From: Cheiracanthium punctorium
Lineage: Eukaryota > Arthropoda > Arachnida > Araneae > Cheiracanthiidae
Assembly: GCA_038373885.1 (NCBI GenBank)
Contig: JAWZYV010013014.1
Span: forward strand, 124,001-188,000
Reading direction: 5' to 3'
DNA length: 64,000 nucleotides
Shown here: positions 1 through 9,964 of the stretch, piece by piece
Position numbering within the stretch: position 1 is the stretch's first letter
Layout: every line of letters begins with the position of its first letter
The notes under the pieces: model-generated
The model's input: only the letters and a program-made list of their open reading frames with translations
What the model was told of the DNA's origin: nothing
The model's database searches: none
Program-made: the position numbers and the translations under genes

Positions 1-94
1 GATGTAGTTCCCCTTGTGAGAATAAAATAAAAAATTCACATTCTTTCACACAAAATGAGACCATCAATTTTTGAAACCCAAAAGTGTCTTTTAA

Positions 95-583
95 GTTAAA
101 GTTTTTTATTTGGGAATACCTTATTCCCCCGTACACGATATATATTTCGGTTACACACATAACCATAATCAGTCGTTTCTGGATCTCACACTAATGGCGG
201 CTTCCTCTTTTATCTCTTCCCTCTTTTTCTGGAAATTTCGATGAATGACGTCATCCCATGATCGGTCGATTGTATGAAGCGCATCGTTGATGCTGCCATC
301 TGTCGTCACTATTTCCATGCTCTCACGAATGTAGGCATATATACTATTTTTAAAGTTGGCTATTTTTTTAATATTTTTAAATACAATTTTTAATATTTTT
401 AAATACAATCGACCGATCATGGGATGACGTCATTCATCGAAATTTCCAGAAAAAGAGGGAAGAGATAAAAGAGGAAGCCGCCATTAGTGTGAGATCCAGA
501 AACGACTGATGATGGTTATGTGTGTAACCGAAATATATATCGTGTACGGGGGAATAAGGTATTCCCAAATAAAAAACTTTAAC
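95..583. repeat. Foldback element with two 181-bp inverted arms
   Basis: Positions 95-275 and 403-583 are reverse complements of each other with about one mismatch in 181 bp, separated by an AT-rich 127-bp spacer. The arms carry the motif around ATGACGTCAT, itself a CRE/AP-1-like palindrome. A 14-bp direct repeat (GTGTCTTTTAAGTT) lies at 84-97 and 625-638, outside the arms, and could mark the insertion. The open frame seen on the minus strand through this palindrome (169-420) is a by-product of the arms and AT spacer, not a gene. The element sits in the BLMH intron upstream of the exon at 1777. The family is not recognised. Confidence 0.8.
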
Positions 584-1776
584 TAATTAATCCGCCGTAT
601 TAAATAATGTTTTATGTTTTTATTGTGTCTTTTAAGTTTGATAATTTTATTTTCTTGTAAAAATAGCATCTTTGTATTAGAATGAAAAATTTTGAATGAA
701 AAACAAAGACCAATAAATTCAAACACTTGAATTGCTGTAGGTATTAGAATTTATGAAAATTAAGAATTTCTTTAGCAAACAGTGTGCTGTGCTTACAAAT
801 ACAGTTTAACTAACTCAAACAAGCACAAAGGGACTACAATATTTGCTTGTTATAAGTGAGTGCTAGTAAAAAAAAAGGGGGGGGTTGTGAAAGTCAAATT
901 TGTACACACTATGTTACTTTATTATTATTTTTTTTCTGTAAAGTACAAAAAATGTTGATTAATTTGATTTGTCTTATTGTCTTTTCGTGTATTATTGTTC
1001 TTTGGAGAAGACTCAAGGCTAAAAAATATAGTCATTTGTGCATCCCTTACTCTGAAAAAAGTTAGTTTTCTGTGCTCTCAAAAGCCATTGAGTATGTTGG
1101 AAGCAGTTTTTCTTAAAAAGGATTAGTTGAACTGGAGGTCAATAGAAATCTTATGAATTGCAAAAATATTGCTCATCATAGTTGGGGTTATTCATTAAAT
1201 ATTAGTTATGCTCCCATAGACTTAACATTTTACCAAACACATTTTTTTGATTGCCTCATTAAATCTGGGTTCTTGTTAAATCAGAGCTCATTATAAACGA
1301 GTTCCGCTGTATTGGGAAAAGGTTTTCTTTTTAGTAATTTTATGTACTTAAGAGGGAGACTGCTATCTGAAAAAAGAATTCACGTGAAAAGCTCCACTGA
1401 TTGATTACAGGATGCATTCTTCTGTAACATTTTAGGCATATTTTGTAATACACTAACATTGATTGAAATCCATAGTAATGCAAAATAAATAAATAAATAA
1501 ATAAAAAAGCATTCCTGTTCAACTTTATATTTTAGTTTTATGAAACCTTTAATCCTTTATTAAATTGCATTTTATAATTTTATTTTATTGTGTGTTATTT
1601 AAAATGTTTTTTAAATCAATGCAGTAATTTGTTTTGGTGTAGCATTGCCAATCCTTGTCCTTGTACTACCCTAGGTAAACACAGTAAAAAAACTATCTAT
1701 TTCTGCTTACATAGCTTGTAGTATTGATAATTACTTCATTTTAAAACTAATACTGTCTCTAAATATATGTTTATAG
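584..1776 (+). other. BLMH intron sequence, no feature seen
   Basis: AT-rich sequence between the foldback element and the splice acceptor at 1775-1776. I looked for the preceding bleomycin hydrolase exon, which should encode the catalytic His motif (HAM-like), on the plus strand and did not find it, so the earlier exons probably lie left of the window. Only homopolymer runs and a short AAAT repeat near 1490-1505 stand out. Confidence 0.5.
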
Positions 1777-1840
1777 GCCAATGGTGAAGTCACTAAACTT
1801 CGAGTTGAAAATTCTTGGGGTGATGATAGAGGTGAAAAAG
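1777..1840 (+). CDS. Bleomycin hydrolase, penultimate coding exon
   Basis: Bleomycin hydrolase is a cytosolic papain-family (C1B) cysteine aminopeptidase that trims peptides and inactivates bleomycin as a homohexameric ring. This 64-nt exon has an acceptor (TTATAG at 1771-1776) and a donor (GTAATT at 1841). It translates to ANGEVTKLRVENSWGDDRGEK plus the first base of a Gly codon. The N in the NSWG motif is the third member of the papain-like Cys-His-Asn catalytic triad, and RVENSWG is diagnostic for the family. The split Gly codon is completed by the exon at 6849, confirming the join across a 5,008-bp intron. The catalytic Cys and His exons are not in this window. Confidence 0.93.
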
Positions 1841-2477
1841 GTAATTAAAAAAGTGTTTAGAATTACAATGTGTTATTCTGCACTTTCACATTGAACAAAC
1901 TTTTTTTTTTCTATTCTATTCTTTTTCTTTTTATATATATATATATCAGTGTTTTCACTAGAGCGTGAGAATCTCTCATTTTTTTTCTTTTTCTCGCATT
2001 AAAAATTATTACTGTGAGAAATTCGTGCACCCTACAAATCGGTTTCTCAAAGGAAAAAAAAATAATGAAGAACACTGAGTGCAGAAGTGGATTCTCAAGA
2101 ACTAAAGTCTATGAAAGAAAAAAAAAGAAGGGGTCTGGGGGTTCCTGGGAACATTCTGATCCTGGGGGGATCTTAAACTGGGTTATTTTTATTGCATGTA
2201 CCTGTGCTTGATTTAGACTTGGAGGTCCAGTTACCCTCAATAAAAATAACTAAAAATCATAAGATACCTTGATTTTGGATATTTACCTTACAGAGGAATA
2301 AATACCCATTTATAAATACTTTACCCACTGAATATTTACCCAACCCAAATCTATTAGCAAAAAATCTCACTCAGTTTGGGGGAAAGGGTGAGAAATTCTC
2401 ACCCAGTTTTTTTCTGTAAGGAAAACCCTGTATATATATATATATATATATAAAAGAAGATTACAGATGTCTACTTT

Positions 2478-2576
2478 CCCAGCAAACACACACGGGTTAT
2501 TTGAACGTCTATTAACGTTCAGAAAACGTCTTCCGAATGTTAATAGACGTTCAGAGACCTGTGTATGTTTGCTGGG
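2478..2576. repeat. Hairpin MITE with CCCAGCAAAC ends
   Basis: A ~99-bp inverted repeat: the left arm begins CCCAGCAAACACACACGGGT and the right arm read in reverse begins CCCAGCAAACATACACAGGT. Both continue into AACGTCTATTAAC-type sequence, so the whole element can fold into one hairpin. Short palindromes with CCCAGCAAAC ends are widespread in animal genomes. The transposase that moves them is not evident here. Similar CCCAGCAAA words occur at 28502 and near 24600. Confidence 0.7.
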
Positions 2577-3550
2577 TTGTTACTAGACATCAAATTAATT
2601 TTAAAAAATTGAAAAAATAAACATTACAGTTTTTATAGATTATTTGGCTGCTAACAAGTATGATAATTGTCCTTTAATCTGTATAAATAAAACAAAATGT
2701 GAAGTGTATGCTTGTTTGTAAATTAATTTTTTCACATACAAAAAAGATCTGTTTTAATTGAGTAAAACTTTTGTTTAATAGTTTATGCAGATAAAAGATG
2801 TAATTTATAAAGAAAAACTATTTAATGAAATTGTCATAACTTCTAGTATTTTTTATATGTTTTACTTATGAGAACACATTTCAAAGAACAAATTAGATGA
2901 ACATCTCTGAATTACAATAAAGAGAATCTGTTTCTTTTAAATATCAAAAGAACATCATAAAAAATACAAAACAATTATATCAGAATTTTCCTTTTAATAT
3001 TTAAATGGTCACGAGTAAAATTTGACAATTTTTTTAGATCTAAAAAGAGAACATATTGGAATACAATAATAAATAATTGAATTATAGTGATTTTTTATGT
3101 GACCGATTTCCACCAAATTTTAAGCCAATATATTTATTGAATATAGCATGTGGGCAAATAAAGTAAACTAGTGTTTCCCAAGCTCTTTATTTGAGTTTTG
3201 TACAGTTTATAATAGATGTAAAATTCAATTAAAAGGCCAACTGGCAATAAGTTTTGTGTGAAGAGAATTATAAATTTCTTGTGCTGTTCTGTGCAATTCT
3301 GCATAAAGTAAAATACAAAGAAATATCAAGTAACATGTTTAAATACTTTTTTTTAAATTTATGTATTGAACTTATTACTAAATATATTTTCTAATTTTTG
3401 TGCATTTTTCAAAAATTCAACTATTAATAAAACCATTGATCAACTAACTATAGTCTGTTCACAGAAACGAGAGAACGAAAGTAAACAAACAGGTTACTAA
3501 AGAATTACATTTTTTGGCACCAATGCCTAGTTAGGCAAATTTAACCTTTC

Positions 3551-4811
3551 TTAAGGGGTTAGGGGTAGTCAGAGGCGTGAAAAAATGCCATTTTTTTATT
3601 AATTTTTTTTTACTAGTAATTAAGTTTATTTCACATAAGTAAAAACATAGTATCATTTCATCATACTTTAACATTACTTCACTTAAATTTAAAAAAAAAA
3701 ATAATAATAATTTTACAAGTTATGGCGGTCTAAGTTGAACAGGTTTTAATAATGGGTCCTTGCGGTGACCATTACAGCTCCTTGTAGATTCATCTAAAAT
3801 CAATGAAACAAAAAAGATTATTTTTATGGATAGATAATCTTGTGCCTGATCGAAGCTTTTTTTGTTTTTTTCAAAATTAACAAAATGGCGGTCTCTGGAA
3901 ATTTTTTTGCAGATTTTCGGGAAAAAACCAACAATTAATTGTTTATAAAAAATCGAAGTTTAAAAATAAAAAAAAGTCCTTCGATCAGGCACTAGCTTTT
4001 TATGTTTTCTAAAAGCTGTATAAGTTTCATTTAAATCTATCGAGCGGTTTTTGAGTTAGAGTGGTCACCAGTTCAAAAAACATAGTTTTGAGAAAAACGC
4101 ATTTAAAGTTTTACAGTCGATTGATGTACAGTAATACGAATAATTTCAATACTTACACTGAGTCATCTATTCCTGGACCATATAAGAGTTCTTCAGCCGT
4201 TGTAGAACTTTCTAAAACATCAATTTGTTGTTGTCTACGTCGCATTCTACCTTCGCGAGTGTTGTCGTTAGCGTGCTGATCAGCTACTTTTACACGTGCA
4301 CTATCGGTTTTTTCAGTATACCGATGCGAATTAGGCCCACAACTAAGTCCCAGTGTGTTCATTATTACTAATAATGACTTTGTCCCTTCATTAAATATAC
4401 TCATAGCTACGTATGCAGCAATTTGAACAATGGTAAAACTAGTATTGATAGTTTTTGGGCATATTTTCCACACTAGTTGGTTGAAGCTCTCATTATTATT
4501 TTGATTAAATCCACCTACACATCTTGAAAGTAAATTTTCATTACTAAGATCTTCATAAATAGGCTTGATTGCTTTTAAAACTTCAGGAGGTAAGGGAGAA
4601 TTATGCCGCTAGCTAATTGTTCTCGGAAATATTAGACCGCTCGAGAGCCTTTTATTCTTCGCTAAATTACTACTAAGCTAAATAACTCGAAAGATATTTG
4701 TCGGATTCACTTCAAACTTTCAGAGAATATTTTTAAGATACTATAAGAAAATGCAAAAAAAAAAAAAAAAAATCAATTTTTTGAAAATTCAGACTACCCC
4801 TAACCCCTTAA
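3551..4811 (-). mobile_element. TTAA-flanked DNA transposon remnant (Kolobok-like)
   Basis: The element is bounded by TTAA at 3551-3554 and 4808-4811. It has matching terminal inverted repeats (GGGGTTAGGGGTAGTC at the left, GACTACCCCTAACCCC at the right). TTAA target duplication plus a transposase of the kind described at 4153-4615 suggests the Kolobok group rather than piggyBac. It is only ~1.26 kb, so most of the transposase has been lost. It lies inside the BLMH intron, in reverse orientation to the gene. A large internal section (3600-4050) is AT-rich and noncoding. Confidence 0.7.
4153..4615 (-). pseudogene. C-terminal fragment of a Mutator-like/Kolobok transposase
   Basis: On the minus strand an open frame runs from about 4615 (no start codon, a stop just upstream) through a Met at 4471-4473 to TAA at 4153-4155. 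The translation contains LPPEVLKAIKPIYEDLS, then RCVGGFNQNNNESFN followed by QLVWKICPK. Further on come FNEG, a GP(N) turn, a very basic REGRMRRRQQQ stretch, and LYGPGIDD at the end. This order matches, from memory, the C-terminal part of the 'mutator-like transposase domain' proteins found in many invertebrate genomes. The catalytic N-terminal portion is absent, so it is a relic. Family assignment is by motif recognition only. Confidence 0.6.
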
Positions 4812-5178
4812 TTCCAAACAGTGTAAATGGAAGAAAGCAGAAATTCGCACTGTGTTTGGTGCTTTGGCAAAATGCCAGTTTGCACGTGCAATTGTTTGGT
4901 TTTCTTTCTCTCGACTCTGCAAACGCACTATAAAATTACAGTCCAGAGTATCATCCAACTGAAAAGCCTAACTTACATTTATTGACAGTCTTTGTGTATA
5001 AGCTCTCTTGACTATAGTGGTTGCAGAGACCTTAGCTATATTCTTGTAAAATTAATTAATTTATTAATTGAAGTTGCAATTAGATGTTTATATTTCTCCT
5101 GATCCTGGGCTCATCCATTTGTACCACTACAAATCCTATGGAAGCTATAAAGCCCACTTCCTATTTTTTTAAAATCTT

Positions 5179-6496
5179 TTGAGATATGCTTCAAAGACTT
5201 GGGACTACACTGTATGTTTGTTCTATGCAGGTATGGAAACTATTTATAATCATTTTCCTCCTGATGTTTGGCTACATATTTACACAAATGGCTCAAACCT
5301 TGATATTAATGGTGGTGCAGGAGACGGGATATTCTTCGAGTTTTTCTTTCACTACATTCCTTTAGGAACTGACACACGACCACATTTGACAGTGAGGTAG
5401 AGGCGATTAGGGCTGCTTTGACCTATCTACAGTGAAACCCCGATGTAATGTCTTTCAAGGGACAAAGAAGAAAGTACGTTACATGCGGGAAAAACACTAA
5501 TTCAAGGGGGCGTTGGAGAAAAAAAGAAGTGCTGACAGTGAATTAAAGTATAATTTAGATTGCACATCATTTATTTATTTGGCTATAATAATTTAGACAT
5601 TAGTTCTCAAAATAACTTTTTAAAAGAATCTGTTGTTTACTTTGTGTTTTGTTTTTGCTATCTGCATCAGAAAGTTTTAAAAAATTCATGATCTTCAAAG
5701 CTTAAAAGGAACACTTTCATTCCTTTTACAGCTAAGATCGCTTGTATCAATGAGGGAACAAGCTATCTGATTCCAAAAGAGCTTTAAATGTGAAAAATGT
5801 AACTTTATTACCCGGTCTTTTTAACATTATAAGCATAGAAAATATTCGGGACCAACAGAAAATGATGCTATAAGCAGGATAACGTGAAGTCTGGGTTTCA
5901 CTGTAAATGTTTGTCCTTCCTCTTCAGATCATTTCGTTATTTTTTCTAAACTTCTGGCAGCAATCCTGGCAATTGCCAATGGCTGCCAAGCTTGTATTTA
6001 TCCTCTGGAATGTATTCTGGATCCCCACTACGAGAGAGTTGTATGATAAACATAAAATGGTTGTATTGCAGTGGATTCCTTCCCATCGCATCATCTTCGG
6101 TAATGAAAAGGCAGGTGAGCTGGCCAAAATTGGATGTCATAAAGTGTTAAATGGCTAGGTTGGTTATGAGTCTGCTTTGTTGAAAATGAATGAGACCTTC
6201 AAATCTAAGCAGCTGTTGGAAATAAAAGAAAGAATAAGAGATAAATGCTGGAAAGGTAGCATCCATAATATCCCAGGAGCAGCACTGTAGCTGCCTTTTG
6301 GCTAGCTACGATGCATGACTGTTTATATGCCCACCTTCACAGATTCAAAATAGTTGACAGTCCTGCCTGCCTCTTCTGCTGCAGTGGTGCATTGATGAAC
6401 ACTAAGCATATCCTCGTTTGCTCAGCTCTCTCCCAGACCAGTGTTTTTTCCAGATACTGGGAGGCTAGAGACCTCCTAAATAGATTGCAGACTTAA
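5179..6496 (+). pseudogene. Dead non-LTR retrotransposon: RNase H and C-terminal zinc knuckle
   Basis: Three damaged blocks read as a LINE RNase H. First, HIYTNGS and GAGDGI, then in a shifted frame DSEVEAIRAALTYL. Second, after an inserted MITE, NVCPSSDHFVIFS and then QWIPSH with GNEKAGELAK. Third, a C-terminal region with HDCLYAHLHRF, CLFCC and MNTKHILVCSAL, which resembles the terminal Cys/His knuckle of jockey/I-type elements. At least one frameshift and several stops make it non-functional. Order and spacing fit one element, on the plus strand, inside the BLMH intron. No reverse transcriptase domain is present. Confidence 0.75.
5430..5903. mobile_element. TA-flanked MITE, pogo/Tigger-type ends, inside the LINE relic
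   Basis: A 474-bp element with terminal inverted repeats CAGTGAAACCC and GGGTTTCACTG, flanked by a TA dinucleotide on both sides (5428-5429, 5904-5905). CAGTGAAACCCCGATGTAA-type ends with TA duplication are characteristic of pogo/Tigger members of the Tc1/mariner superfamily. It has no coding capacity. It splits the RNase H reading frame exactly between the ...RAALTYL and NVCPSSDHF blocks, so it arrived after the LINE copy. Confidence 0.8.
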
Positions 6497-6848
6497 TCTT
6501 GTTTTGACATTTTAACTTTTATCTGCTTTACTTTTTATCTCTGTGTAATTTCTGTTGTACTATCCGTATATCTGTGATCTGTGTTTTTGGTAAAAAGATA
6601 TGTCTATATTGTTGTGCTTGCATTTGGAGGAGGGGGGGGGGATTCTTCTGTGGAATGGTTGTATCCAATATCAAAATACTATATTTTTTGTTTCTTTGGT
6701 CTTTTTTTTTCTGTAGTTTAAAAAATGCTGTATCAAACAAATCTTTTACTTTTATCATAACCCTATTTACACATTAATTGCCTATTTATTTTTTATGTCT
6801 ATTTGTATTTTTAAGCATCTTTTGGTGATTTATACATTTTATTTACAG

Positions 6849-7000
6849 GTTACTTAATTATGAGTAGAGACTGGTTTAATGAATTTGGCTTTGAAGTTGT
6901 AGTTGACAAGCAGTATGTACCAAAAGAAGTACTCGAAATTCTTAAGATTGAACCTAAAGTATTACCTGCTTGGGATCCCATGGGCTCACTTGCATTATGA
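6849..7000 (+). CDS. Bleomycin hydrolase, last coding exon
   Basis: The acceptor TTTACAG (6842-6848) is followed by the two bases that complete the split Gly codon. The exon then reads YLIMSRDWFNEFGFEVVVDK, the conserved sheet region of C1B peptidases, continues through YVPKEVLEILKIEP, and ends VLPAWDPMGSLAL with TGA at 6998-7000. In this family the extreme C-terminus lies in the active-site cleft and sets aminopeptidase specificity. The PAWDPMG(S/A)LA tail is its signature, here with one extra Leu at the end. The reading frame is clean and the gene appears functional. Confidence 0.95.
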
Positions 7001-7410
7001 GCCTTAATTTAGAAAAAAATGTCACAAGAGAAACATTGTTTTTAAAGAATTAATTTTGGTCATAACATTCACTTGGGAATTTTTTTTTATACATATAATA
7101 TTATTACACATGGTAATTTCACCAAGATAAGAGTATATTATCTCATAAATTTTACATACATATTTAAATTGAAGAGAGCCTTTTAGATACTAAATATATC
7201 TTTTAAAGTGTCATTCAAGGTTTTTTATGTTTGATTATGCTAAATTTTTTAAATTATTGACTCACTTGCTTTGGAATATTCATATGGTTGTGAATTTAAC
7301 TTGCTTTGTTTTAATATCCAAATTTACCTGTGCATTCCAAAATATTGTACTTAATTTTTTTATATATATACACAGACAAGTTCTGAGAAAATTGTAACAA
7401 AATATAATGC

Positions 7411-7416
7411 AATAAA
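7411..7416 (+). promoter_or_regulatory. Poly(A) signal of BLMH
   Basis: AATAAA lies 411 bp after the BLMH stop codon, in an AT-rich 3' untranslated region. It is followed by TG/T-rich sequence (TGATTTTTCTTCTTG), as expected downstream of a cleavage site. It is the best-placed canonical signal I see after the stop. Confidence 0.6.
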
Positions 7417-7429
7417 ATATTGTAAACTG

Positions 7430-9831
7430 ATTTTTCTTCTTGTTTTATATGAAAAGTAAAAGCATTGAATTAAAAAAAAAAAAAGAAACATAAATCAAAT
7501 TAACTCTTTGCAGTCATGTCTACTCTCAGCCACCAAAGCTTTTCTACAATTTTAGTCATTTGTCTGCATACATCTAAAAACCTAGACTGTCATTACATAG
7601 ATGTCACTACTAGGAAAAAATGGTCTTTATTGAAAAGACAGATCTGTGCATTTTACCATGAGTTATTGGTGTTCCTTGCTTCAGATTCAAAACAGAAAAT
7701 GATTATTTGCAATCCCACCTATATAGATAGATTTGGTTCAGATGCAAAAGCATACCCCCTGGCCAGACGATCTGTTTTATATGTAGCCCCCACTGTTTAA
7801 TCCCCAAGAAAGCCTGGTCTTAATTTAACAACCCGTATAAGGTATAAGATTGAGACAACCTTGCCTGGACCTGTGACATGTCATCACAAGTTTTAACCAT
7901 TACATTGCTGGGCTTCATTTTAAGATATATTACATTGCACTTCCTAGAAAAGACCATAAACTGCCAAGGGATAGAAATACTATTCTCAAACTAGTATTTC
8001 TACCAATTTCTCTCCCCCCACCCCAAAAATATGCATGTGTGTGTGTGGGGGGGGGGAGGTTTGATAGAACTGTTACTTTCTGTCTATGAGCACACAGTGG
8101 AACAAAAGATATATTTTTACAACTCGAATGCTCAAGAATTAGAAAAGTATGCCATAATTTAGTTAGCCTGTATTGCAACACTGGGAACTAGTCACTCTGC
8201 TCCCAGGCTAGGGGCTTTTTTGGGCTCTGCTATTCACCTTTTTTGGAAGTTGCAGCCATTTTCAAGACTTTAAAAAGGAGGAGATTATCCATTTGTCAAA
8301 ATCTTTTTGTATGTGTGTTCAGAAAGAAATTTTTCTTTTTTTACTATGTGTGCCAATATTAAATTTGTTATGTTCTGATGATATTTTCATTCAAAAAATT
8401 GGAAAAAAAAAAACCATTGTCAGTAAAGAGGTGTAGTAAGTTGTTAAGTTTGGCACAGAAAAATGTATTCCCAAATTTGAATCCAGCTTGGAAATATCTT
8501 CTATGTGTGGTAATAAATTGCCCAACCACACTATTTTACTATGGAAGTATTATCATGAGAAAATTGGGGGGGGGGGGTATTACATGTTTTAAACCATTAC
8601 CTAAAAGGTTGCCAGTTGCAGTGTATTGTATTAATAGGTTGAAAGTTACCAAAGCTGAGCACATCTGGCAATTCATCACCAAGATTGGCACCAAAAAAAA
8701 AAAGTTTCTAAATTTGAATCCAGATTGGATATATCTTCTACATTTGGTGAGAAATTGCCCCTAATGACAATTTAACAACTAAGTCCACGCCAGGATTTGA
8801 AACTAGGCTTATAATTATAGAGTGGTGCAAAAGCTGCCCTACATTCTTTGTGGTGCTTCTATCAACTGCTGATAATGAAAACTAGTATAAATTTTATTTT
8901 TCCTTCATGATCTAGGATATCATGTATTACAGTTCGTTCAGTGAAAATTAATTCTTGACCAGCATGACACATATTCTATGCACAAATATAAAATGGCTTC
9001 AAAAGGTCAAAAGCATACTGTGCGATCAAGAAATTCAAAAGTGTTTTGAGTTGTACTTCAAGTCATAAAGCTTGATATAAGCAGGGCTTAGTCCAGGTTT
9101 TTTTCCCAGAGTCCTATTTTTATGAATTTCCCCCGATTTTCTCATTCTTCTTTGAACAAAGGAGCTATTTCACAAAATATAATTGAATATATATATATAT
9201 ATAAAGGGTAGATATTAGTTTCCTTCTAGTTTTAAATGTAGGATAAGACTGGGTAATTCCTGTTCACCACACATTCGGGGTAGTCATTATATTCACTATT
9301 TTACTTTTTAATCCATTTTATAAATATTAAGTAGAAATTATATCACAGCCTTTAGGATTTGACTTTCATAGTTTAACATAATATGAAGAATTTCTAGAAT
9401 TACATCCTATAGAAGGTCACCCACACTTCTTATTTTAGGAGAAAAAAACTTTTAATGAAATATGTAATAATTAAATAAATAAACAATGCAACGAACATAT
9501 GAAATAAAACAATATGTTGTCAGTTAGTGCAAAGCAAATAATATGAAACAGAAAAGTAATTGTAGGTGATCGCTAAATGATAAATGTCCAAATTCAAATT
9601 AAAAGTGCAACAGTTATTTTGTGAAAGGACCATTTTAGTTAAACTTAATTTTGTGAAGGGTCTGTTTTCGACCTGCACACACTACTGATAAGAGTAATGG
9701 TTTTCATCAAGGTCTAGAGCAAATAATTATTAATTCAAGCATTCTTTTGAAATTCCAGTGAAAACTTCCATGACTAAACTAAAAAAACAAAAGTGTGTTA
9801 AGCAATTTTACTGAAGACAACAGCAAATGTT
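7430..9831. other. Intergenic region between convergent genes
   Basis: This ~2.4-kb stretch separates the 3' ends of BLMH (+) and the minus-strand gene ending at 9832. It holds a GT/G-run (8033-8058), G and A homopolymers, and a diverged direct repeat (8455-8761). A TA repeat lies near 9187-9202. A possible minus-strand poly(A) signal (TTTAAT on the plus strand, near 9450) would serve the second gene. The 94-codon plus-strand frame at 7516-7800 has no recognisable motif and I do not call it a gene. Confidence 0.5.
8455..8761 (+). repeat. Diverged direct repeat, ~70-bp units
   Basis: Two units (about 8455-8524 and 8695-8761) share CCAGCTTGGAAATATCTTCT-like text, each followed by a TTGGTG/GTGGTAA...AAATTGCCC tail. 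They are about 240 bp apart. They make an open frame on the plus strand look internally repeated, but homopolymers interrupt it and no known domain is present. I read this as a small duplicated noncoding repeat. Confidence 0.45.
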
Positions 9832-9964
9832 TTATTGTGCCTTTATTTTTTTTACATGCTTTTGGGATAATGTATATCTTAATCTGTTCCATACAGCTAG
9901 ACACATATTTTTTAATCTGAAATCTTTTACACCTTCACCCTCAGTAGCAAACTTGTACTGCTCC
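9832..9964 (-). CDS. Conserved small eukaryotic protein (DUF4807-like?), last coding exon
   Basis: On the minus strand a polypyrimidine-rich acceptor (TTTTTTCAG, ending at 9965) precedes a 133-nt exon. Its first base completes an Arg codon started in the exon ending at 13050. It continues EQYKFATEGEGVKDFRLKNM, then CLAVWNRLRY, and stops at TAA (9834-9832). The pattern (Q/E)(Y/F)xFA...DxRLxNMCxxxWxRLxY matches, from memory, the C-terminus of a short uncharacterised eukaryotic family that I associate with DUF4807/F58A4.6. The family name is uncertain. The exon structure and the in-frame join are directly visible. The stop lies tail-to-tail with BLMH. Confidence 0.82.

Larger units (their letters stand above)
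1841..6848 (+). other. BLMH last intron, transposon-filled
   Basis: This 5,008-bp intron joins two in-frame BLMH exons. It contains, in order, simple TA repeats (1933-1947, 2427-2452), a ~99-bp hairpin element (2478-2576), a featureless AT-rich stretch (2577-3550), a TTAA-flanked transposon remnant (3551-4811), and a dead non-LTR retrotransposon segment split by a TA-flanked MITE (about 5179-6490). All coding-like sequence inside it is mobile-element debris. The length is typical of a large, repeat-rich arthropod genome. Confidence 0.85.

Noticed and set aside
4061..4279. Plus-strand 72-codon frame
   Set aside because: It overlaps antisense to the transposase fragment, which has recognisable motifs on the minus strand.
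7516..7800. 94-codon plus-strand frame after BLMH
   Set aside because: No motif, no splice context, and no poly(A) signal nearby; composition matches intergenic sequence.
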